A stretch of 64,000 nucleotides of DNA, from contig OZ243944.1 in NCBI GenBank assembly GCA_965214295.1, positions 124,001-188,000 of the forward strand. Direction: 5' to 3'. Position numbers and translations under genes: made by a program. A model generated the notes under the pieces. That model was given only the letters and a program-made list of their open reading frames with translations, did no database searches and had not been told where the DNA came from. Position 1 is the first letter of the stretch, and each line of letters begins with the position of its first letter. This document shows positions 51,947-60,404 of this stretch, piece by piece. This DNA is from JAJDUF01 sp965214295 (lineage in GTDB: Bacteria; Chloroflexota; UBA11872; UBA12225; JAJDUF01).

Positions 51947-52744
51947 ATGCTGACCGAGGAGCAAGTCGCCTTTTACCACGCCAACGGATACGTCACGACC
52001 GGCCAGCCACTGTTGTCGGCAGCCGAGGTGCAGACGCTCCGTGACGCGCTCGATCAGGTCATCGCGGGCACCAGCCCCGACCGTCCCCACCTGCTCCGCA
52101 ATATGGCCGGGGGCGGCCTCGATAGCGATAAAGTCGTGGTGCAGATCGTCAACATCTGGCAGGCGCACCCGGCCTACCGCGAGCACATCGCCCGCCCCGA
52201 CATTGTGGAGCTGGCCTTGCAGCTGGTGCCGACCGCTACGTTGCGGGTGTGGCACGACCAAATCCAGTACAAGCCCCCCAACGTCGGCACCTCCACGAGA
52301 TGGCACCAGGATTTCCCCGCCTGGCCCGTGCTCGCACCCGCCGACCTTGTTACCGCCTGGGTGGCGCTCGACGATGCGACGATGGCCAACGGCTGCCTGC
52401 GCTTCGTCCCCGGCTCGCACCGTTGGGGCAACAAGCATGTCAGCTTAGGCACCCACGAGGACTTCTCCCCGCAGTACGATCCGGCCCAGCTACCGCCGCA
52501 GGCAGAGGTAGAGGTCGTCCCGGTCGAGGTTCCGACGGGTGCGGTCAGCTTCCACCACTGCGCGACCTGGCACGCCAGCGCACCCAACCCCTCCACCATT
52601 CCCCGCCGCGCCATCGCCGTCCACTACATGCCTGCCCACACCCGCTACGTGGCCGCCGGGAGCCACGTGATGGATACGCGCATTACCGTGTCGGACGGTG
52701 ACATCCTGGCCGGTGCCTACTTCCCGGTGGTCCATCCCCGCTAG
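51947..52744 (+). CDS. Phytanoyl-CoA dioxygenase family protein
   Basis: The 265-aa product is an Fe(II)/2-oxoglutarate dioxygenase of the PhyH type: it begins 'MLTEEQVAFYHANGYVTT' and has the iron motif HxD in 'TRWHQDFPAWP' (~124-126) and the distal His in 'CATWHASAPN' with 'RRAIAVHYMP' for 2-oxoglutarate. Substrate unknown. ATG 51947 follows ACAGGAGAG. Confidence 0.93.
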   Translation: MLTEEQVAFYHANGYVTTGQPLLSAAEVQTLRDALDQVIAGTSPDRPHLLRNMAGGGLDSDKVVVQIVNIWQAHPAYREHIARPDIVELALQLVPTATLRVWHDQIQYKPPNVGTSTRWHQDFPAWPVLAPADLVTAWVALDDATMANGCLRFVPGSHRWGNKHVSLGTHEDFSPQYDPAQLPPQAEVEVVPVEVPTGAVSFHHCATWHASAPNPSTIPRRAIAVHYMPAHTRYVAAGSHVMDTRITVSDGDILAGAYFPVVHPR

Positions 52745-52952
52745 CCATTGTTGTCCTCCTGATCTTAATGACCGGCACATGGAATGGGGTAGCGTGGCAG
52801 CGTGAGTGGCACCTGGCAATGCGGTGTAGGTGTTCGTGGAGTGCCCGAGGCCAACTGGTGCGTGGGCTGTGAGGCGTGCCAGGCCATTGCGGCGCCATGC
52901 TAACACCCGCTGAGTTCACACCGGTGTGAACCTGGGCTGCACTAGGAGCAAG

Positions 52953-53204
52953 CTAGGCGAAGGGTCTCAGCCTCGGCTTGGAAGGTGCCGGATGTGGAAA
53001 CACTGGCTTGAAGCCATACGTCCCCCCAAGACTGAGTGGCGACCGCTCGAAGAGCTGCGGATGGGCGTGGGTATATCCCGTTACCTGCTGCACCGTGAGA
53101 CCGGAATCGTGGGCGATCCCGCTGATGGCTCGCAGTCCTGGGTGCTCGCCCGGGAAGGCCCGCATGATCTGGCGCCCAACCGGATCGTCAAAGGGTGTGT
53201 CCAT
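52953..53204 (-). CDS. Small winged-helix-like protein, degenerate copy
   Basis: The 83-aa frame has 'GRQIMRAFPGEHPGLRAISG' and 'LTVQQVTGYTHAHPQLFE', which align by eye with the intact homologue at 57847-58134 ('GRKILGAFEGPRKEWRTAWG', 'ASEGDVLVYIDRHPDWFL'). GAGAGG precedes the ATG. N- and C-terminal ends do not match the homologue. It overlaps the membrane-protein remnant by 17 nt as in the intact module. The plus-strand gap 52745-52952 shows nothing further. Confidence 0.55.
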   Translation of the reverse strand: MDTPFDDPVGRQIMRAFPGEHPGLRAISGIAHDSGLTVQQVTGYTHAHPQLFERSPLSLGGTYGFKPVFPHPAPSKPRLRPFA

Positions 53205-53388
53205 CGTCTTGGTCCTCTCGTCCTATCTCCGAGCGTACTATGTCAAGCACCTTGTCGGCAAGCAGCGGGCTTTCTAACGTCTCCTTGATCGCGTCAATCT
53301 GGCTTTGTTGCAGGGCTACTTGATCGGCTAGGTGGCGCGGATTGCGCCATAAGATGATGAACGAGCCGCTGATGAGCAGCAGCCTCCC
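53188..53388 (-). pseudogene. 5'-truncated small membrane protein
   Basis: Directly after the ABC gene's stop codon, the same frame reads '..FIILWRNPRHLADQVALQQ..' to a stop at 53188. This aligns with 'FVILYGRPSHLADQVDLKR' of the intact membrane protein at 58121-58474. No standard start codon exists in this frame before the conserved part and most of the membrane region is gone, so it is a remnant joined to the ABC gene end. Confidence 0.65.
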
Positions 53389-55206
53389 CTAGCCAGGCGG
53401 CAGCCGATACCAGGCGGCTTGGAGCCGGTACAGCGCGGCGTACTCGCCATCGGCGGCGAGTAGCTCGTCGTGCGTCCCTTGCTCGACGAGCGCACCCTCA
53501 CGCAGCACCAGGATGCGGTCGGCGATCCGGCAGGAGCCGAGCCGATGGGAGATCAGCAGCACCGTACTCGCTTCGGCCATGCGCGCGAAGTGCTCATAGA
53601 CGGCCGCCTCCGCCCGTGCATCGAGCGCCGACGCCGGCTCATCCAGAATCAGAATCTCCGCCGGCCGGAAGTACGCCCGCGTAATCGCCAGCTTCTGCCA
53701 CTGCCCGACCGACAGGTCTACGCCGGCCTGGAACTCCTTGCCCAGTGCCGTATCGAGACCGTCCGGCAACGCGGCGACTACCTCGTCGGCACCGCTCCGC
53801 GCCACCGTCGCCGCCAGCGCCCGGGTGTCGTCGCGGCCCTCCGGCCAGCCGAAGACGATGTTCTCCCGCACGGTGGTCTGGTAGTGCACGAAGTCCTGGA
53901 ACACGGTCCCGAACCGGCGGTACCAATCGGCTAGTGCCAGCTCATCGAGATCAACGCCGTCAACCACGATACGCCCCGCCGTTGGCCGGTACAGTCCCAG
54001 CAGCAGCTTGATGAGCGTGGTCTTGCCGGCACCGTTCTCGCCCACCAGCGCCACCCGTTCGCCGGGCCGGATCGTCAAGTCCAGGTTGGTCAGCGCCGGC
54101 CGGTCGCCGCCCGGGTAAATGAACGAGACGTTTTCGAGCCTGATGCCCTCCGTGACCTGCCCAGACAGCCGACGCCCCTCGTCCATTTTCAGCCGTGGAC
54201 CATCCATGAACTCGAAGTAGTCCTGCAAGTAGCGCATGTCGCCATACGCTCCTACCATCAAATTCATCAAGTCCGCATAGTCGCGCTGGAAGCGCTCAAT
54301 TGCCGCGAAGAGCGCCGCGGCCGTACCGATGCTCACCCGGCCAGCGACCAGCATCCCAACGCTGAACACCAGCGCCACGATATGCACGATGCCGTTCAGC
54401 CCGTCGTGGACGACCGACTGCCGAAGCTCGTGCCCGGCCAGCCGGAGTCGTTCCCGGTCGAGACGCCGCCGCAGCACGGAAATCTGGTCGAGCAGCCAGC
54501 CGCCCAACCCGAACAGCCGTACCTCGGCGGCAGCCTCCCGCCCGGTGAGCAAGCCGGCGTAGACCGCAAAGCGCCGCTCGTGCGGCGCCAGCTCCCGCTG
54601 CACGAGGTATTTCCGATGGAGGAAACGACTATGGAGCAACACGCCCGGCGTACTGCCGATGGCGAGCAACAGGGGTAGCGCCCAGTGAAACTGCGCCAGG
54701 TACAAGAGCAGCGATACCAGCGCGACGAGGAGCGACACGCTCTCCCAGAAGCAGACCATCAGGCCGGACAGCCGGCTGGTCATCCCCCGACGTACACGAT
54801 GCAGCTGGTCGTAGTGCCCGGCGTGCTCGAACCATTCCAAGGGCATCGCCTGTGCCTGCTCGTAACAGCGCCCCTCGATGTATGCTCGCAGTCGCCCCTC
54901 GAAACGGAGGTTGAGGACCCTCTTGCCCTTTTCGACCATGGCCTGGAGCAGCGCCAGCGCGCCTAGCGCGCCACCCCACCAAAGGCCGGTCGTCAATGCG
55001 CCATCTCCCTCGACCACCTGCTGTGCCGTCTCGATCATGCGCCGCAGCACATGGACCTCCGCTACGACAAAGAGACCGGCACCGGCACTCAGCAGGAAGA
55101 TGGCGGTGGCTCCGCCGGCATCGGCGGTCCACAGCAAGCGAACCACGCGCGGCAAGTAGCGCAAGCGCCGCCCCCAGCGTGCAACGCGACGCAGTATCCG
55201 CCTCAC
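53389..55206 (-). CDS. ABC exporter half-transporter B
   Basis: The 605-aa protein has an N-terminal six-helix type exporter domain (~20-320) and an ATPase with 'GENGAGKTTLIKLLLGLYRP' near 385, 'LSVGQWQKLAITR' and 'LILDEPASALD'. It starts at GTG 55206, overlapping the upstream half-transporter by four bases (GTGA), so the two are translationally coupled and likely form a heterodimer. Cargo unknown; lipids, peptides or drugs are usual. Confidence 0.94.
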   Translation of the reverse strand: MRRILRRVARWGRRLRYLPRVVRLLWTADAGGATAIFLLSAGAGLFVVAEVHVLRRMIETAQQVVEGDGALTTGLWWGGALGALALLQAMVEKGKRVLNLRFEGRLRAYIEGRCYEQAQAMPLEWFEHAGHYDQLHRVRRGMTSRLSGLMVCFWESVSLLVALVSLLLYLAQFHWALPLLLAIGSTPGVLLHSRFLHRKYLVQRELAPHERRFAVYAGLLTGREAAAEVRLFGLGGWLLDQISVLRRRLDRERLRLAGHELRQSVVHDGLNGIVHIVALVFSVGMLVAGRVSIGTAAALFAAIERFQRDYADLMNLMVGAYGDMRYLQDYFEFMDGPRLKMDEGRRLSGQVTEGIRLENVSFIYPGGDRPALTNLDLTIRPGERVALVGENGAGKTTLIKLLLGLYRPTAGRIVVDGVDLDELALADWYRRFGTVFQDFVHYQTTVRENIVFGWPEGRDDTRALAATVARSGADEVVAALPDGLDTALGKEFQAGVDLSVGQWQKLAITRAYFRPAEILILDEPASALDARAEAAVYEHFARMAEASTVLLISHRLGSCRIADRILVLREGALVEQGTHDELLAADGEYAALYRLQAAWYRLPPG

Positions 55207-57089
55207 CTGTCCCCCTCTCCGCCCGTTGGCTGCGTGTACCAGCTCGCCTGGAGGCGGTACATGTGGGCATAGACGCCGTCCCGTTGGAGCAGGGCGTCGT
55301 GACTCCCCTCCTCCACCAGGCGCCCATCGGCAAGCACGACGATGCGGTCGGCCAACCGAGCAGCGCCCAGGCGGTGCGAGATCAGGACCGCGCAGCGGCC
55401 GGCCGCGGCTCGGCTGAACTGGCGACAGACGGCGACCTCGGCGCGGGGGTCGAGCGCTGCGGTCGGTTCATCGAGCACGATAATCTGGGCGTCACGCAAG
55501 TAGGCCCGCGCAATCGCCAACCGTTGCCACTGGCCGGACGATAGCTCGACGCCACCCGGCCACTCCTTGCCCAGCAGCGCATCATACTCGGCCGGCAGCG
55601 TTGCGATGAACCGGTCGGCGCCACTCCGCGCCGCGGCGGCAGCGATTCGTTGCTGGACCACCTCCATCGCGGCGGTGCCATCCGCCAGCACCGCAATGTC
55701 ACCATAGGCGATGTTCTCGCGCACGGTGGTCGGGAAGCGCACGAAATCCTGAAAGACCGCCGTCGCCTCCCGCCGCCACTCCTCGGGATCGAGCTTCCCC
55801 AGGCCCGTCCCGTCCACCGTGATCGCTCCCTGGGTAGGGCGATACAGCCCCAGAAGCAGCCTCACCAGGGTCGTCTTGCCGGCCCCGTTCTCTCCCACCA
55901 GCGCTACCCGCTCTTGTGGCCGTAGCGTCAGCGTCACGCCGGCGAGGGCCGGCCGGGCGGCCCCGGGATAGGTGAAGCTCACGTCGTGGAAATGCACGCC
56001 TTGGCGCAGCGGTCGCGGCGGTGCTCGGCGCGGCACGCGGCGGGACTGCCGCTCACCTTCCAGGGCGAGAAACGCCCGCAAGTGCCCCAGCTCCGCTCGA
56101 TAGACGAATAGATTCTGTAGCCCGAAGCCGGCATAGCGGGTGAGGTCACGAAACCGGCTCAGTCCATAGAGCAGCGCCACCAGCTCGCCCAGACTGATGC
56201 TCTGGCGCAGTGCGAGCAGCAGCAGAACGATCACCATGACCAGCCCAATGGCCTCCTGGGCCGCCACGCTGGCGAGACTAACGAGCGCCATCTTGCGGTG
56301 AGCAGTCACCTCCGACGCAACGGAGTGTTTGTGGGCACGGCGCCAGCGCCCGAGCAGCTGATCGGCCAGCCGAAACAGTCGTAGCTCCGGAGCGGCAGTG
56401 CGATTGGCGAGCAGACCGGACCAGTAGCTCCTCTCTCGACGCCGCGGGGAGTTGCGATACTTGGCCTCGACCGAGACGCGGCTCATGGCGGACTCGACGA
56501 TGGCCCGCAAAGCCACGGTGGTGATAAGCACGACGGCGAGCAGCCAATGGGCGCGAACGTAGAGAGCCATCAGCCCGGCGACGCCGACCACCGAGGTGAG
56601 GAGCCAGGAAAGATTGTCGAGGATCTCACTCAGACTGTCTCCGTCAACCTGCTGGGCCGTCTCCAGCTTGGTGTAGTAGGTCTCTTGCTCAAAGGCACCC
56701 AAGGGCAGCGCAGCGGCCTTCTCATGGACCCCGCGCTGCATCGCGGCCGCGACCGGTACTGCTACCTTCTCGCCCAAGTAGAAGGCACTGGTATTGTCTA
56801 TGCTGCGTACCGCCAATGCGCCGATCAACGCCAACAGCCACGGCCCGATAGGCAGCCATGGCTCGGCTTGCGCTGCTACGGCCTCCGACAGCGCATCAAT
56901 CAGTCCGGTGACGGACCAGACCACCAGGGGCGTGGTGGCACCCGACACGAGGGTGAACACGGCGAGCAGGCTCCCGGCAACCGGAGCGTGCTTCCACACC
57001 AGGCCGACGACAAACGCCACCCCGGCGCCCGTTTCGCGCAAGTGGGCCGTGGCCGTGGCCCACATTGCTCGGTAGCGTTGGAGGTTCAC
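55203..57089 (-). CDS. ABC exporter half-transporter A
   Basis: The 628-aa protein has six membrane helices (~35-310) and an ATPase with 'GENGAGKTTLVRLLLGLYRP' near 400, 'LSSGQWQRLAIARAYL' and 'IVLDEPTAALD'. Catalytic Glu is present in both halves. Start is GTG 57089 after AAGGAGGGGG. A 368-nt gap separates it from the CRISPR array; nothing coding is seen there. Confidence 0.94.
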   Translation of the reverse strand: MNLQRYRAMWATATAHLRETGAGVAFVVGLVWKHAPVAGSLLAVFTLVSGATTPLVVWSVTGLIDALSEAVAAQAEPWLPIGPWLLALIGALAVRSIDNTSAFYLGEKVAVPVAAAMQRGVHEKAAALPLGAFEQETYYTKLETAQQVDGDSLSEILDNLSWLLTSVVGVAGLMALYVRAHWLLAVVLITTVALRAIVESAMSRVSVEAKYRNSPRRRERSYWSGLLANRTAAPELRLFRLADQLLGRWRRAHKHSVASEVTAHRKMALVSLASVAAQEAIGLVMVIVLLLLALRQSISLGELVALLYGLSRFRDLTRYAGFGLQNLFVYRAELGHLRAFLALEGERQSRRVPRRAPPRPLRQGVHFHDVSFTYPGAARPALAGVTLTLRPQERVALVGENGAGKTTLVRLLLGLYRPTQGAITVDGTGLGKLDPEEWRREATAVFQDFVRFPTTVRENIAYGDIAVLADGTAAMEVVQQRIAAAAARSGADRFIATLPAEYDALLGKEWPGGVELSSGQWQRLAIARAYLRDAQIIVLDEPTAALDPRAEVAVCRQFSRAAAGRCAVLISHRLGAARLADRIVVLADGRLVEEGSHDALLQRDGVYAHMYRLQASWYTQPTGGEGDR

Positions 57090-57457
57090 GGATACCCCCT
57101 CCTTCCTGTTGGCCCCCGGTCCCAACGGCCGGAGTGTGTACCGAGTGGCGGCACACGCCCAGTCCGGACCAACGACCTCACGTCATCTGGAGAGTAGGGA
57201 GACAATTCGGCCCGCTGTCAGCAGCCCGCTGGGGCTGGGGGCCTGGACCGGTTGGGAGACGGAACACACAGCGCGGAGACCCGCTGGCCCTGGACCATTG
57301 CCGGCACAGGGCACACGCTCTCTGGGAGGAGACCGGCAAGGTAGTAGCACTAGCCTGGATGCAGTATCCGCCTCCGGCCGACCGGGGGCAGTGTCTCATC
57401 CGGCAACCGACGATGCGCGTTAGGCCACGTGTGCTCCTTGAGGTAGCCGGTAATTCT

Positions 57458-57607
57458 ACCATAGCCCCGCGTGTGCGGGGATACCTATTGTGACTAGCGG
57501 TCGCTGGCTTATCATAAAACCATAGCCCCGCGTGTGCGGGGATACCGACATGGTACGTGACATCGATGATCGACTGAACACCATAGCCCCGCGTGCGCGG
57601 GGATACC
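57458..57607 (+). CRISPR. Orphan mini-CRISPR, type I-E-like (3 repeats, 2 spacers)
   Basis: Three 28-bp repeats at 57458-57485, 57519-57546 and 57580-57607, exactly 61 bp apart, each with the hairpin core CCCCGCGTGTGCGGGG and ending GATACC. Spacers are 33 bp (57486-57518 and 57547-57579) and unrelated to each other. Period and core match type I-E repeats. Repeat 3 differs by one base, suggesting the trailer end is at 57607 and a leader within 57090-57457. No cas gene is in the window. Confidence 0.88.
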
Positions 57608-57614
57608 CCCGGCC

Positions 57615-57835
57615 CTAGTTCTGGCGGCCGCCCCGCTCGAACAGCCTTTCTCGCAAGCCGTCTAGCAGGCCCTCCAGCCGCGCCAGGCGTTGCTCCAGGC
57701 TGGGCATGCGAGACTCTAGGCCAGCGATGCGGGTCTCCAAGCCTTCGATGCGCCGGTCCGTGCGCTGCGTGGACGCCACCTGGACGGCCAGGAGTGCCAC
57801 GCCCACCCCAAAATGGCTATCAACTCCGGTGTCAT
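57615..57835 (-). pseudogene. Small anchored coiled-coil protein with apparent frameshift
   Basis: ATG 57835 follows AAGGACAAG and reads 'MTPELIAILG', then the frame fails; one base on, at 57806, the frame continues 'VGVALLAVQVASTQRTDRRI' and a coiled coil with repeated 'GLE(T/S)R' to 57615. A single missing G in the GGGG run (57805-57809) explains the break; with five Gs the product would be ~73 aa with one N-terminal membrane helix. It starts 11 nt after the winged-helix gene. Natural decay or a sequence error are both possible. Confidence 0.6.
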
Positions 57836-57846
57836 GCCGCTTGTCC

Positions 57847-58134
57847 TTACGACGAGGGCACGGGCGGAGCGAGCTTGACCGTATTGCTGTAGATCACGCC
57901 GTCTGCCACAACGTCTCGGAGGAACCAGTCCGGGTGCCGATCAATGTAGACCAGCACGTCACCCTCGCTCGCGCCGATCTCCTCAGCGATGCCCCAGGCC
58001 GTCCGCCATTCTTTACGCGGCCCTTCGAACGCACCAAGAATCTTCCGGCCCAACTCATCGAGATGGTCCGCGGGAATCCGTATCTTCGGTGCAAAGTAGC
58101 GCTCGATCAACTCTCGGCGTTCAGCGGTCACCAT
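57847..58134 (-). CDS. Small winged-helix-like protein
   Basis: The 95-aa product has 'ADHLDELGRKILGAFEGPRK' and 'WGIAEEIGASEGDVLVYIDR', a pattern like a small winged-helix domain, then 'DWFLRDVVADGVIYSNTVKL', probably the wing strands. DNA binding is inferred only. It overlaps the upstream membrane-protein gene by 14 nt. A degraded copy of this pair lies at 52953-53388. Confidence 0.75.
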   Translation of the reverse strand: MVTAERRELIERYFAPKIRIPADHLDELGRKILGAFEGPRKEWRTAWGIAEEIGASEGDVLVYIDRHPDWFLRDVVADGVIYSNTVKLAPPVPSS

Positions 58135-58474
58135 GATCACCCTCACCCGTCTCTAGCCTAGCGCGTTGGCGTCGCAAATCTTCCGGATATTCGCTCTGTG
58201 ACTGCCGCTCATCCAGTTGCACATCGGCCCGCTTCAGGTCCACTTGGTCCGCGAGATGGCTGGGACGACCATAGAGGATGACAAACGGCAGCACCGTATT
58301 GCCCACCCAGAACACGCCGACGACCGCCAGTATCCAGAGCTTGGCTGGCTCGCTCGTATCCGAGAAGATGACGGCACCGGCAAAGAGTGCGAGCAGCAGC
58401 GCAAAAAGCGCGAACAGTCCCAAGCCACCGCGGACCGCCCCGATGATACCGGCCCACCAGCGCTGATTACCCAT
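58121..58474 (-). CDS. Small two-helix membrane protein
   Basis: The 117-aa product has two membrane helices (~15-40 and ~50-72: 'GLFALFALLLALFAGAVIF' and 'LAVVGVFWVGNTVLPFVILY') and a charged C-terminal tail beginning 'GRPSHLADQVDLKRADVQLD'. Unknown function. It heads a three-gene unit with the winged-helix and coiled-coil genes. A GTG at 58480 is an alternative start with the nearer RBS. Confidence 0.75.
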   Translation of the reverse strand: MGNQRWWAGIIGAVRGGLGLFALFALLLALFAGAVIFSDTSEPAKLWILAVVGVFWVGNTVLPFVILYGRPSHLADQVDLKRADVQLDERQSQSEYPEDLRRQRARLETGEGDHGDR

Positions 58475-58548
58475 CCCCACTCACTTCCTACCGCCCCGGA
58501 GTGCGGCCGCTGCCGGCGTGATGGGCAGCAGTATGCCGGCAGCAGGGA

Positions 58549-59772
58549 CTAGGTAATCGCCAGCATGCGGTCAAGGGAGACCAGCGCCCACTTGGCAACT
58601 TCCGAGTCGACTTTCACCTGGTTGACCACCCGCCCCGCAACGAGATTATCCAGCGCCCAGGCGATGTAGGCCGGGTGGATCCGGTACATCGTCGAGCACG
58701 GGCAGATGACCGGATCAAGGCAGAAGATGGTCTTGTCCGGCTGCTCCTGCGCCAGGCGATTGACCAGGTTGATCTCGGTGCCGACGGCCCAGATCGTGCC
58801 CGCCAGCGCCGCCGTGATGGTATTCGAGATGACCTCGGTCGAGCCGTTCAAGTCGGACGCCTGCACAACCTCCATCTTGCACTCAGGATGCACGATGACG
58901 TTGACATCGGGGTAGCGCTCCCGCGCCTGCGCGATCTGCTCGACGGAGAAGCGCCCGTGAACCGAGCAGTGCCCCCTCCACAAGATGAAGGTGGCCCGCT
59001 CGATATCCTCCGGGGTATTGCCGCCCAACGGCAAATGCGGGTTCCAGACCACCATATCATCCAGGCCGTAGCCCAGCTTGAGCGCCGTGTTGCGCCCCAG
59101 GTGTTGATCGGGGAAGAAGAGCACTTTCCGCCCGCGCTCCAGCGCCCACGTCAGCACCGCCGTCGCGTTGGACGACGTGCAGACCGCCCCATCATGCTTG
59201 CCGCAGAACGCCTTGAGCGCAGCCGCCGAGTTCATGTAGGTGATCGGGATGATCTTGTCCTCCGTCACCCCATGCAGGCTGGCCCAGCACGCCAACACGT
59301 CGTCGGTGGCCGCCATGTCGGCCATCGAGCAGCCGGCGGCCATGTTCGGCAGGACGACTACCTGCTCCGGGTCGCTCAGAATATCCGCGCTCTCGGCCAT
59401 GAAGTGAACACCGCAGAACACGATGTAGCGCGCCTCTTTGCGCGCGGCCGCCTGCTGCGACAGCTTGAACGAGTCCCCCCGAAAGTCGGCGTACTTGATG
59501 ACTTCATCGCGCTGGTAGTGGTGCCCCAGCACGACAAGCTGTGTGCCCAGCTGCTCCCGCGCAGCCGTGATCCGTTCGTCCAGCTCCGCCGGAGACATCG
59601 CCACATATTCCGGCGGTAAGGGCGCTTGCAGCGTATGAGCATCGCTCTCCGCAGCCCTTAATCGCTCCGTGAAAAGGTCATCATAGCTATATTCGTAGTT
59701 GCACGTTGATGCAGGGATCACCCGCCTGGCTCGTCGCAAAGGGATGATACGACGCGGTGATGCAGTCACCAT
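58549..59772 (-). CDS. nadA: Quinolinate synthase NadA
   Basis: The 407-aa protein condenses iminoaspartate and dihydroxyacetone phosphate into quinolinate for NAD synthesis. It contains the three 4Fe-4S cysteines in 'NMAAGCSMADMA', 'VHPECKMEVV' and 'PVICPCSTMYRI', and substrate motifs 'LGHHYQRDEVIKYADFRGDS' and 'YMNSAAALKAFCG'. It is a long-type NadA with an extra ~60 N-terminal residues. GGGAGGTGAG precedes the ATG. No nadB or nadC is in the window. The leader has a perfect palindrome (59792-59811). Confidence 0.97.
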   Translation of the reverse strand: MVTASPRRIIPLRRARRVIPASTCNYEYSYDDLFTERLRAAESDAHTLQAPLPPEYVAMSPAELDERITAAREQLGTQLVVLGHHYQRDEVIKYADFRGDSFKLSQQAAARKEARYIVFCGVHFMAESADILSDPEQVVVLPNMAAGCSMADMAATDDVLACWASLHGVTEDKIIPITYMNSAAALKAFCGKHDGAVCTSSNATAVLTWALERGRKVLFFPDQHLGRNTALKLGYGLDDMVVWNPHLPLGGNTPEDIERATFILWRGHCSVHGRFSVEQIAQARERYPDVNVIVHPECKMEVVQASDLNGSTEVISNTITAALAGTIWAVGTEINLVNRLAQEQPDKTIFCLDPVICPCSTMYRIHPAYIAWALDNLVAGRVVNQVKVDSEVAKWALVSLDRMLAIT

Positions 59773-59791
59773 ATGCTCACCTCCCAGTCAC

Positions 59792-59811
59792 TTTGTGAAA
59801 AGTTTCACAAA
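59792..59811. promoter_or_regulatory. Perfect 20-bp palindrome in nadA leader, probable operator
   Basis: TTTGTGAAA-AG-TTTCACAAA is a perfect inverted repeat between the putative promoter and the ribosome-binding site of nadA. It is AT-rich against a GC-rich background, as expected for a repressor site; the regulator is not identified. Confidence 0.65.
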
Positions 59812-59838
59812 CGCGGCACAACAAATAGTGTAACAATG

Positions 59839-59847
59839 AGTATAGCA
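59839..59847 (-). promoter_or_regulatory. Extended -10 promoter of nadA
   Basis: TGCTATACT on the minus strand predicts a start near 59832, about 20 nt before the palindrome and 60 nt before the ATG. No strong -35. Confidence 0.5.
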
Positions 59848-59994
59848 GAGCAAACGAAATAATGCGCTCATAGGGTGTACTTCAACCCCAAAGCGCGGTA
59901 TCGGCCCGTCTCGGAATGCTGCGCTAGCCGGTCCAACGGGGCCCCGGACCGGAATCGCTACACCCGGCACAGAGACCGGACCCGGCAGCCGGCC

Positions 59995-60378
59995 TTACCG
60001 CTCGACGACGCGGGCTTCTACGTCTACGACCTCGCCCTCGGGGTTGCTCCCCGCGGCCGCGTCGTCACCGCCGCTACGGGGCGGGAACCCGGACATCGCG
60101 CGGCGATGCTCTTCGACGAGCCAACGAGGGCAGGCCACGACGAAGAACCACACACCCAGAAAGGCAACCACCACATCGTCTATGTGACCTGGACCGAGGA
60201 TCCAATCGGGGATCACGTCCAGCGGCGATACCGCATACGCCACGCCCGCCGCCGGGATCGCCTTGGTCAGCAGTGGCACCCGACCATCGCGGAAGAGGCG
60301 CCAGGCCAGCACGAGGCGCTGCACAACGCCGGCCACGCCACCCGCCAGCTGCAAAAGCATCATCAGTGGAAAGCGCAT
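59995..60378 (-). CDS. DUF1232 (YkvA-like) membrane protein
   Basis: The 127-aa product contains the DUF1232 signature 'AIPAAGVAYAVSPLDVIPDW' followed by 'GHIDDVVVAFLGVWFFV', with a hydrophobic segment at about 65-85 and a variable acidic tail. Function unknown. ATG 60378 follows CAGGAAGTG, 26 nt after the YjbQ gene. The plus-strand frames over it lack family features. The gap 59773-59994 holds only the nadA signals. Confidence 0.85.
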   Translation of the reverse strand: MRFPLMMLLQLAGGVAGVVQRLVLAWRLFRDGRVPLLTKAIPAAGVAYAVSPLDVIPDWILGPGHIDDVVVAFLGVWFFVVACPRWLVEEHRRAMSGFPPRSGGDDAAAGSNPEGEVVDVEARVVER

Positions 60379-60404
60379 CTGCCCACTTCCTGGTTCCGGC
60401 GCGG

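Noticed and set aside
52926..53288. Plus-strand 120-aa frame
   Set aside because: The minus strand carries a frame homologous to the intact winged-helix protein at 57847-58134, which explains the region better.
57065..57493. Plus-strand 142-aa frame before the CRISPR
   Set aside because: It runs into the first CRISPR repeat and has no protein-like features; treated as leader or spacer DNA.
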